Assembly (NCBI GenBank): GCA_021790715.1 | Contig: JAJYGK010000133.1 | Coordinates: 1 to 10,882 of the forward strand | Source: Chloroflexota bacterium | GTDB lineage: Bacteria > Chloroflexota > Limnocylindria > Limnocylindrales > CSP1-4 | Reading direction: 5' to 3' | Length of the DNA stretch: 10,882 nucleotides | Shown: piece after piece, positions 1 through 5,444 of the stretch | Layout of the letters: every line of letters begins with the position of its first letter | Position numbering within the stretch: the stretch's first letter is position 1 | The notes under the pieces: generated by a model | Seen by the model: only the letters and a program-made list of their open reading frames with translations | What the model was told of the DNA's origin: nothing | Databases searched by the model: none | Program-made: the position numbers and the translations under genes

Positions 1-2
1 CG

Positions 3-122
3 GAGCGCCAGACGGCGCTGGGCCGCGAGCTGCCCCGCCTCACGCACGATCTCGCGCGCCGCCGTGCCCGCCTGGGGCGGCGCATCGCGCGGCGCCGCGC
101 GACGGCCGCGCCCCGGGCCTGA
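3..122 (+). CDS. C-terminal end of an unidentified protein (5' end outside window)
   Basis: An open frame enters from the left edge and ends in TGA at 120-122, leaving the last 39 residues of a possible protein. They are helical-looking and strongly basic, with runs such as ARRRARLGRRIARRRA. Nearly every codon third position is G or C, as in the other genes here. The stop lies 22 bases before the stop of the converging kinase gene, a normal spacing for convergent neighbours. Too little is visible to name a family. The alternative is a minus-strand gene downstream of the kinase; that antisense frame is also open and reads plausibly, but its only start codon is a GTG at 47-45 without a clear ribosome binding site. 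The plus-strand reading is preferred but not certain. Confidence 0.4.
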   Translation, partial: ERQTALGRELPRLTHDLARRRARLGRRIARRRATAAPRA

Positions 123-144
123 CGGATGCCTGCCGGCTCGGGGG

Positions 145-1050
145 TCAGTCGGCCGCGGCCGGCTCCCGCAGTCGTGCCGCCACGCGCGCGAGGTCCGGCA
201 CCCCGGCCAGCCCGACGTCCTCGACGCACAGCGACGCCGCGGTCGCGGCGAAGCGCAGGGCGGCGTCCTCGCCGCGCGTCCCCGGGGACGGCCGAGCCGC
301 CAGCCGCGCGGCCAGCAGCGCGGCGAGGAAGACGTCGCCGGCCCCGGTCGGGTCGACCTCCCGGTGCGTCCGCACGGCCCGCCAGCGGCGCCCCCGGATC
401 GCGCCGCTGGGATCGCGGGTCAAGCGCAGACCCCCGGCCCGGCCGGCCGTCACCGCGAGCACCTGCCCGGGCCGCGCGAGCAGCCGGTCCAGCCCGTCGC
501 CGAACGCCCCGGGCGCGAGGTCCTCCCGGCTGATCGCCGCGATGTCGGCCCGGGCAGGCAGCGCACCGGCACGCGGGGCCAGGCGCCCGGTGGGCAGGCC
601 CGGGACCAGCCGGCGCAGCAGCCCCTGCCAGGCGAGCGCGACGACGGCGCCGGGTCCCGGCACGGTCGCCCAGTCGGGCCCGACCTCGCCGGCCACGGGC
701 GCGAACAGGAACGCCCGCGCGTCGCGCCAGGCCGCCGGCAGCGCCTCCGCCGGCAGGGGGTCGGAGACGTCGTGGCACACCTGGATCCTGCCCGACGGCA
801 GCTCCCGGTTGTCGAAGACGGGCCCGTGCACGAGCCGCACCCCGACCACATCGACGCCCGCCGCCAGCAGCGCGGCCGGCTCGCCGGACGCACCGGACAC
901 CGCGTCGAGGCCGACCACCGCCCCGACGCGCAGCCCCAGGCGGGCCAGCAGCAGCGCCCCGTAGGACACGCCCCCACCCGGCCGCCATCCCCGGCGCTCG
1001 TCCGGATCCAGGTCGCGCGCTGCCGCGCCCACGACGACGACGTCCGGCAT
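145..1050 (-). CDS. PfkB-family carbohydrate/nucleoside kinase
   Basis: This is a cytoplasmic small-molecule kinase of the ribokinase/PfkB fold (301 aa, usual length about 300) that transfers the ATP gamma-phosphate to a sugar or nucleoside hydroxyl. The N-terminal glycine-rich substrate motif is at residues 22-49 (RPGGGVSYGALLLARLG). The TxGxxG-like motif TAGRAGG is at 201-207, and the PfkB signature 2, DPTGAGDVF, is at 233-241, with Asp239 as the expected catalytic base. The middle segment FDNRE...GRIQ (79-90) resembles substrate-lid regions of the family but does not identify the substrate. The start is the ATG at 1050-1048; no good Shine-Dalgarno sequence precedes it. The gene diverges from the acidic-protein gene across 92 bases. 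Ribokinase, fructokinase or nucleoside kinase are all possible; only the family is secure. Confidence 0.88.
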   Translation of the reverse strand: MPDVVVVGAAARDLDPDERRGWRPGGGVSYGALLLARLGLRVGAVVGLDAVSGASGEPAALLAAGVDVVGVRLVHGPVFDNRELPSGRIQVCHDVSDPLPAEALPAAWRDARAFLFAPVAGEVGPDWATVPGPGAVVALAWQGLLRRLVPGLPTGRLAPRAGALPARADIAAISREDLAPGAFGDGLDRLLARPGQVLAVTAGRAGGLRLTRDPSGAIRGRRWRAVRTHREVDPTGAGDVFLAALLAARLAARPSPGTRGEDAALRFAATAASLCVEDVGLAGVPDLARVAARLREPAAAD

Positions 1051-1109
1051 CAGCGATGCCGCTGCACGCCCGGGCCATCGCCACGGCCGGTCGAGCCGCC
1101 GGCCGGGCC

Positions 1110-1115
1110 TATACT
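1110..1115 (+). promoter_or_regulatory. -10 hexamer for the acidic-protein gene
   Basis: TATACT is a near-consensus sigma-A-type -10 in an otherwise very GC-rich gap. It predicts a transcript start near 1122 and a leader of about 20 bases that carries the ribosome site AGGGGAG. No convincing -35 lies 16-18 bases upstream. On the other strand the overlapping hexamer TATAGG (1113-1108) could serve the divergent kinase gene, but it lacks the usual final T. Confidence 0.55.
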
Positions 1116-1130
1116 CGGTCCCGGAACCAC

Positions 1131-1137
1131 AGGGGAG
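1131..1137 (+). promoter_or_regulatory. Ribosome binding site that fixes the GTG start at 1143
   Basis: AGGGGAG lies five bases before the GTG at 1143. It is the reason for choosing this start over the in-frame ATG at 1056, which lies upstream of the predicted promoter. Confidence 0.6.
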
Positions 1138-1142
1138 AACGC

Positions 1143-1529
1143 GTGTACTTCTACGAGCTCCACGAAGGCGACGACGACCTCTACTCGGATGCGCTGCTCA
1201 CGCACGAGCAGGAGTTCACGGCGGAGGAGTTCTTCGAGCTGGTCCAGGAGGCGCGACGGCGCGTCCAGGACACGTTCGAGGAGGATACGCTGGTCGAGGC
1301 GATCGCCCGCGAGCTGGAACGGACCCACGAGTTCACGTACATCAGCGACGGGCTCCTCGTGGCGGCCGTCAACGTGTCGCGGATCGAGGACGAGAACTTC
1401 GTCGCCGACATCCTCGGCGATGACGAGGATGCGGACGACGACGAGGACGAGGACGAGGACGACGGCGAGGCACTCGAGGGGGAGCTCCGCTCGCTGATCG
1501 TCGACCTGGACCGCGAGCGCCCGAACTAG
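1143..1529 (+). CDS. Small acidic protein of unknown function
   Basis: I do not recognise a characterised family. The 128-residue product has no signal peptide or membrane segment and is probably cytosolic. Residues 1-90 look like a compact alpha/beta domain. It has a YFYELHEGDDD start, a helix with EEFFELVQEARRRVQDTFEEDTL split over residues 28-50, and a segment TYISDGLLVAAVNVSRIED near 65-83. Residues 93-107 are almost pure Asp/Glu, followed by a short amphipathic helix (ELRSLIVDLDRE). The start is taken as the GTG at 1143, because AGGGGAG sits five bases upstream and TATACT lies before that. An upstream in-frame ATG at 1056 would add 29 residues rich in Arg and Ala that do not look coding. 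The tail could mediate electrostatic binding or mimic nucleic acid, but that is a guess. The fold alone suggests a conserved hypothetical. Confidence 0.75.
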   Translation: MYFYELHEGDDDLYSDALLTHEQEFTAEEFFELVQEARRRVQDTFEEDTLVEAIARELERTHEFTYISDGLLVAAVNVSRIEDENFVADILGDDEDADDDEDEDEDDGEALEGELRSLIVDLDRERPN

Positions 1530-1537
1530 AGCTCTGC

Positions 1538-1561
1538 CGCGGCCGCCGGTCCGTGGCCGCG
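1538..1561. terminator. GC-rich hairpin between convergent genes, possible bidirectional terminator
   Basis: CGCGGCC (1538-1544) pairs with GGCCGCG (1555-1561) in a perfect seven-base stem. Two more inner pairs (one G-U) bring it to nine and leave a six-base loop. It sits in the 48-base gap between the stop codons of the acidic-protein gene and the YchF-like gene, where a terminator serving both strands would be expected. There is no U-tract on either side, so it is not a classical intrinsic terminator. In a genome this GC-rich, a stem of this size could also occur by chance. Confidence 0.35.
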
Positions 1562-1577
1562 CACCGTCGCCGGCCCG

Positions 1578-2681
1578 TCAGACGTTGAACAGGATCTCGA
1601 TCACGTCGCCGTCGCGGACGCGGTAGGTCTTCCCCTCCGAGCGGAGCCTGCCGGCGCGGCGTGCCTCGGCGGTCGACCCCAGGCGCACGAGGTCGTCGAA
1701 CGTCACGACCTCGGCCCGGATGAAGCCGCGCGCCAGGTCGGAGTGGATCGCCCCGGCCGCGTCCACCGCCGTCCCGCCGTCCGGGATCGTCCAGGCGCGC
1801 GTCTCGTCGGGGCCTGCGGTGAAGAAGCTGATCAGCCCGAGCAGCCGGTACGAGAGCCGGATCACGCGGTCCAGGCTCGACTCGTGGAGGCCCAGCTCCT
1901 CCATGAAGATGGCGGCATCCGAGGGCTCGAGCTCGCCGACCTCCATCTCGACGCGCGCCGAGAGCGCGTCGACCAGCGTGTGCTCGTGCCGGTAGCGGGC
2001 GGCGACGTCGGCCACGATCACGTCCTGCCGAGGCAGGTCCTGCTCCCCGATGTTGAGCAGCACGAGCACGGGCTTCTCGGTGAGGAACCGGAACCCGCGC
2101 AGGACCCGGGCCTCGTCCTCGTCCAGGCCGATGTCCCGGATGGGAGACCCGTCACGGAGCGCGGGCAGCACGCGCTCGAGGATCGCGAGCTCGCGATCGT
2201 TCGCCTCGCGCTCGGCCGGCGTGCCGTGGTGACCCTGGGTCCGCAGCCGCTCGACGCGCTTCTCGACCACGCCGAGATCGGCCATGATCAGCTCGAGGTC
2301 CAGCCGCTCGAGGTCGCGCCAGGGATCGACCGACCCGTCGGGGTGCGGCACGGCCGCGCTCTCGAAGGCGCGAACGACGTGCAGGAGGGCGTCTGCGTTG
2401 CGCAGGCGGGCGAGCTGGTCGGGCGGCATGTCCGCGGCGCCGGCGCCCGGCTCGTCGGCGCGGGGTGGCGCCGGCAGGTCGACGTAGGTCACGTCCGCGT
2501 GCACCTCGCGCCTGGGGTGGAAGAGCTCCGTGAGCCGCGTCAGCCGCTCGTCCGGCACCTTCACGACGCCGACGTTGACGACCGCGCCGCCGTACCCGCC
2601 CGTCTCGGCATGGCCGCGGGTGAGCGTGTTGAAGACGGTCGACTTCCCCGACGCCGCCAGGCCGACGATCGCGATCTGCAT
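1578..2681 (-). CDS. Divergent YchF/OLA1-type P-loop NTPase with TGS domain
   Basis: This is a cytosolic member of the YchF (Obg-related) family, which binds ATP and associates with ribosomes; its length of 367 aa matches the family (E. coli YchF has 363). The P-loop is GLAASGKST (7-15), Walker B/G3 is at VDLPA (67-71), and the base-recognition motif is the YchF-type NxxE, N210-E213 (NIGE). The C-terminal half is typical: LLGLISFFTAG (280-290), IHSDLARGFIRAE (312-324), and the TGS-domain end KTYRVRDGDVIEILFNV (351-367). His113 aligns with E. coli His114, reported as catalytic. Oddities are that the family's GLPNVGKS has lost PN, DIAG is replaced by DLPA, and the NFPFCTIEPN segment is replaced by a Gly/Val stretch without the Cys. 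It is therefore best called a divergent paralogue, so I withhold the symbol ychF. The ATG start has an exact leaderless promoter. Confidence 0.88.
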   Translation of the reverse strand: MQIAIVGLAASGKSTVFNTLTRGHAETGGYGGAVVNVGVVKVPDERLTRLTELFHPRREVHADVTYVDLPAPPRADEPGAGAADMPPDQLARLRNADALLHVVRAFESAAVPHPDGSVDPWRDLERLDLELIMADLGVVEKRVERLRTQGHHGTPAEREANDRELAILERVLPALRDGSPIRDIGLDEDEARVLRGFRFLTEKPVLVLLNIGEQDLPRQDVIVADVAARYRHEHTLVDALSARVEMEVGELEPSDAAIFMEELGLHESSLDRVIRLSYRLLGLISFFTAGPDETRAWTIPDGGTAVDAAGAIHSDLARGFIRAEVVTFDDLVRLGSTAEARRAGRLRSEGKTYRVRDGDVIEILFNV

Positions 2682-2687
2682 GCGACA

Positions 2688-2693
2688 AGCCTA
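2688..2693 (-). promoter_or_regulatory. Leaderless promoter -10 for the YchF-like gene
   Basis: TAGGCT on the minus strand fits the TANNNT -10 pattern and lies exactly six bases before the ATG at 2681. Transcription would begin at or next to the A of the start codon. The only Shine-Dalgarno-like bases are the AGG inside this hexamer. No good -35 is visible. Confidence 0.5.
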
Positions 2694-2823
2694 GCGCCGC
2701 GAGATCGCGTCGCGAGGGTCGCCGGTCACCCCGCGGGACATGCGCCCGGCCCGGGAGACGCCTGCGACGTCGCCGCCCGGGACCGGGACGAGGGGATGTC
2801 GAGGATGTCGCGGCCCGCACGGG

Positions 2824-4236
2824 TCAGGCCGCGGTCACGACCTCCGACCCACGGAGCCGGGCGGCCACCAGGTCCTCGCGCGATGCCTCTTCGATCGTCA
2901 GGCCGGCGGGTTCGGGAAGGACCAGCGTGAGCAGCGCGCCGGCCACCGCGACGCCGGCCGTGAACAGCAGCGTCACGTGGAGCCCCAGGGTCGCTTCGAG
3001 CTGCGGGAAGGCGTAGACGCCCACGAACGCGCCGATCTTCGCGATCCCCGACGAGATGCCGTGCCCCGTCGTGCGGCTGGTGACCGGGAAGACCTCGCTC
3101 GGCAGGACGAACGTGGTGACGTTCGGGCCGAACTCGGTGAAGAAGTAGCTGATGCCGTAGATGACGAGGAACGGCAGCACCAGGTGCGTCAGGTTGGGGA
3201 CCAGCCCGATGACCGCGAACGCCGCCGCCATCCCCAGGAAACCGATCCACTGGAGGCGGCGGTGGCCGATCCGGTCGATCGTCACCATCGCCAGGACGTA
3301 CCCGGGCGCGGCTGCGAGGGCGAAGATCACGAGGCTCCACGCCACCGACTGGATGAGCGCCGCGTGCGGCGCAACCGTGGAGAGGATCAGGGGCGTGGAG
3401 ATCGTGTTCCCGTAGAACGCATAGTCGAGCAGGAACCAGCTCCCGGCCGTTCCGAGCAGCAGGAGCAGGTTGCGCGGGTTCCCCAGGAAGTCGATCAGCC
3501 GCTCGTGGATCCGCGGCTCGGTGGCGGCGACGCCCTCGATCTGGCCGCCCGTGTACGCCGCGAGGCTGGCCGCGGCCCCCGCCGCGTCACCCTGCACCCG
3601 CGCCCGGTAGCGCGGGGACTCGGGCAGGGTGCGCCGGAGGTAGATGACCGCCAGCGCCGGGACCGCCCCGAGGAGGAGCATCAGGCGCCAGGCCAGACCG
3701 GCCGGCAGGCCCGCGGCGAGCAGGGTCATGCCGACGACCGGCCCGACGATCAGCCCGGCGGCCTGCGTGGAGAAGACCATGCTGACGAGGCGCCCGCGGT
3801 CGCGCCGGTTCGCGTACTCGCTCATGATCGTCGCGCTCACCGGGTAGTCGCCGCCGATCCCGATGCCGAGGACGAAGCGGGCGGCGATCAGCCAGACGAT
3901 GTTGGGCGCCAGCGCGCTGGCGATCGCCGCGACCGCCATGATCGCGGCCTCCAGGCCGTAGATCGCCTTGCGGCCGAGCAGATCGGCCAGGCGCCCGAAG
4001 ACGAACGCGCCGACCACCGCTCCCAGCAGCGCGACGCTGCTCGCCAGCGTCGCCTCCGTCGTGGACAGGTGCCACTCGGCCTTCACGAGGGTCAGCGCGA
4101 CGCCGATGATGAACAGGTCGTAGGCGTCGGTGAAGAAGCCCATCCCCGAGGTGAACATCGCGCGGAGGTGGAAGACGCTCAGCGGTGCCTCGTTGAGCGC
4201 GTCCGTCAGCGTGGCGCTGCCTGCCGGTCGATCCAT
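2824..4236 (-). CDS. MFS permease, phosphate:H+ symporter (PHS/Pho84-like) family
   Basis: This inner-membrane transporter of about 12 helices (470 aa from the chosen start) belongs to the major facilitator PHS branch and likely imports inorganic phosphate with protons. Family motifs are GFFTDAYDLF (33-42), GRLADLLGRK (81-90), GIGIGGDYPVSATIMSEYAN (124-143), FLLDYAFYGN (268-277), and FGPNVTTFVLPSEVFP (369-384). The ligands known from the fungal PiPT structure appear conserved: Tyr131, Gln158, Trp267, Asp271, Tyr275 and Asn372, with the same 27- and 4-residue spacings. Residues 205-250 form the central cytoplasmic loop. The start is uncertain: ATG 4236 is preferred because GGGAGAG lies ten bases upstream and family N-termini are short. 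ATG 4266 (near-leaderless after TACCGT) and GTG 4296 are alternatives. The gene stands alone, 142 bases before the YchF-like gene and 149 after the dehydrogenase stop. Other anions cannot be excluded. Confidence 0.85.
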   Translation of the reverse strand: MDRPAGSATLTDALNEAPLSVFHLRAMFTSGMGFFTDAYDLFIIGVALTLVKAEWHLSTTEATLASSVALLGAVVGAFVFGRLADLLGRKAIYGLEAAIMAVAAIASALAPNIVWLIAARFVLGIGIGGDYPVSATIMSEYANRRDRGRLVSMVFSTQAAGLIVGPVVGMTLLAAGLPAGLAWRLMLLLGAVPALAVIYLRRTLPESPRYRARVQGDAAGAAASLAAYTGGQIEGVAATEPRIHERLIDFLGNPRNLLLLLGTAGSWFLLDYAFYGNTISTPLILSTVAPHAALIQSVAWSLVIFALAAAPGYVLAMVTIDRIGHRRLQWIGFLGMAAAFAVIGLVPNLTHLVLPFLVIYGISYFFTEFGPNVTTFVLPSEVFPVTSRTTGHGISSGIAKIGAFVGVYAFPQLEATLGLHVTLLFTAGVAVAGALLTLVLPEPAGLTIEEASREDLVAARLRGSEVVTAA

Positions 4237-4275
4237 CGAAGCTGCACTCTCCCGTGCTGTTGCCATACGCCGCGA

Positions 4276-4281
4276 ACGGTA
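4276..4281 (-). promoter_or_regulatory. Possible -10 for the phosphate-permease gene
   Basis: TACCGT on the minus strand fits TANNNT. It would start transcription near 4269, giving about 33 bases of leader before ATG 4236. A TTGACG (4307-4302) lies upstream, but the 20-base spacing is too long for a classical -35. An activator bound to the adjacent repeats could compensate. Confidence 0.3.
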
Positions 4282-4286
4282 GGACC

Positions 4287-4319
4287 GGTGTGTCACCGTT
4301 TCGTCAACCGGACGCTAAC
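4287..4319 (-). promoter_or_regulatory. Three tandem 11-bp imperfect repeats, possible Pho-box-like operator
   Basis: Read on the minus strand, three contiguous 11-mers follow one another: GTTAGCGTCCG, GTTGACGAAAC, GGTGACACACC. All share G-x-T at positions 1 and 3 and C at position 6. Units 2 and 3 also share GAC at positions 4-6. A weaker fourth unit (GGTCCTACCGT) overlaps the -10. PhoB/PhoP-type regulators bind direct repeats with 11-bp period, and the downstream gene is a phosphate-type permease, so a phosphate-responsive operator is a reasonable guess. The last unit also contains a palindrome, CGGTG-ACA-CACCG. The repeats are loose, so chance is possible. Confidence 0.3.
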
Positions 4320-4364
4320 TGGGCATGCCCCGGGACAAGAACAGGTTGCGAGATCTGAATCCGG

Positions 4365-4379
4365 GCGCCGCCGCGGCAC
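4365..4379 (-). terminator. Weak hairpin just after the dehydrogenase stop
   Basis: On the minus strand GTGCCG and CGGCGC can pair (six pairs, one G-U) around a CGG loop, six bases past the stop of the last gene in the six-gene operon. No U-tract follows. The position suits an operon end before the next promoter, but support is weak. Confidence 0.2.
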
Positions 4380-4385
4380 GGGTCT

Positions 4386-5444
4386 TCAGTAGCCGGCCCG
4401 CGCGTCCACCGCGTTGTGGAGGGGCTCACCCCTCCCGAAGCGGCCGAGGTTATCGACGAAGACGTCGATGCTGCGCGCCCGGACGCGGTCGGTCGACCAG
4501 CTCGTGTGGGGCGTGACGATCACGTTGGGCAGCGCGTAGAACGGCGACGACGCCGGCAGCGGCTCGTCGCGGAACGTGTCGAGGACGGCCCCGCCGAGCG
4601 GCCCCGTCCGCAGCGCCCGCAGCAGCGCGGGCTCGTCCACCAGCCGCCCCCGCGCCACGTTGACCAGCCACGAGCCCGGCTTCGCCGCCGCCAGGGCCCG
4701 CTCGTCGACCAGGCCCTCGGTGTCGGGCGTGACCGGCAGGGCGAGGACGACGAAGTCGCTGGCCGCGAAGAGGTCGGGCAGCGCGTCCATGGGCAGCACG
4801 CGCTCCGCGCGCGGCGGCACCGGCAGCGGCTCCTCGTCGACGTCCGGCGGCGCATCCATGCCCCGCTCGGGGTGACGCCGCAGCGCGATGACCCGCGCGC
4901 CGCAGACGCCGGCGTACGAGGCGACCGCGCGGCCGATGGAGCCGGCACCGACGATCCCGACGGTGAGGTCGCGCAGCTCGCCGCCCTCGAGCGGTTGCCA
5001 CGTCCGCTCGCGCTGCAGCTCCAGGAGCGCGGGGAGCCTGCGGCGCACGGCCAGCAGCATCATCAGCACGTACTCGGCGATCGGCACGCTGAAGACGCCT
5101 CGCCCGTTCGTCACCGTGATGCCGCGCTCGATCGTCGCCGCGGTGAGCACGCGCTCCACGCCGACCGAGGCGGAATGGATCCAGGTGACGCGCGGGGCGC
5201 GCGCCAGGAACCGGTCCAGGCTCTCGCCGGAGAGGCTGCTGCCGCGCAGCACGACCTCGACGTCGTCAAGCGGCCCGTCCGGCGTGCCGTCGTCGCCCAG
5301 CAGGACGATGCGGGCCCCCGGCGCGGCCTCCGCGATGCGGGCGAGGTCCTCTGCTCGGTGACGCGCGTAGAGGATGGGCGCGAGGGCGATCGCCGCGGGG
5401 GCCCCCGCGCGCCGGGACACGACGCCGGGATGCCCCGCGCTCAC
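4386..5444 (-). CDS. D-2-hydroxyacid dehydrogenase, NAD(P)-dependent
   Basis: This cytosolic oxidoreductase interconverts a 2-oxoacid and a D-2-hydroxyacid. It is 352 aa, slightly longer than the usual 310-340. The Rossmann nucleotide motif is VGAGSIG (165-171). The catalytic triad of the family is visible: Arg265 in NVARGR, Glu294 in RDEP, and His313 in TPHTSWS. The motif IAEYVLMMLLA (122-132) is the usual interdomain helix. The start is taken as GTG 5444, which overlaps the zincin stop as GTGA and has GGAGGT nine bases upstream (5459-5454). GTG 5420 is a shorter alternative. The open frame extends further upstream, but only as a shadow of the zincin gene. It is last in the operon. The substrate cannot be read from sequence: glyoxylate/hydroxypyruvate, D-lactate and 3-phosphoglycerate-type enzymes share these motifs, and there is no C-terminal ACT domain. 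Confidence 0.88.
   Translation of the reverse strand: MSAGHPGVVSRRAGAPAAIALAPILYARHRAEDLARIAEAAPGARIVLLGDDGTPDGPLDDVEVVLRGSSLSGESLDRFLARAPRVTWIHSASVGVERVLTAATIERGITVTNGRGVFSVPIAEYVLMMLLAVRRRLPALLELQRERTWQPLEGGELRDLTVGIVGAGSIGRAVASYAGVCGARVIALRRHPERGMDAPPDVDEEPLPVPPRAERVLPMDALPDLFAASDFVVLALPVTPDTEGLVDERALAAAKPGSWLVNVARGRLVDEPALLRALRTGPLGGAVLDTFRDEPLPASSPFYALPNVIVTPHTSWSTDRVRARSIDVFVDNLGRFGRGEPLHNAVDARAGY

Noticed and set aside
64..1497. Plus-strand open frame covering the kinase and the acidic-protein gene
   Set aside because: It runs antisense through the PfkB kinase and then in the wrong frame through the acidic-protein gene. The translation is low complexity throughout.
4321..4330. Perfect 10-bp palindrome GGGCATGCCC
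   Set aside because: Short and GC-rich, with no loop and no partner copy nearby. It could be chance in this composition, and no known operator matches it clearly.
2740..4392. Long plus-strand open frame antisense to the permease
   Set aside because: Composition is that of an antisense shadow (Asp/Glu/Arg/Gln/His repeats), with no ribosome site. The opposite strand encodes a complete MFS protein.
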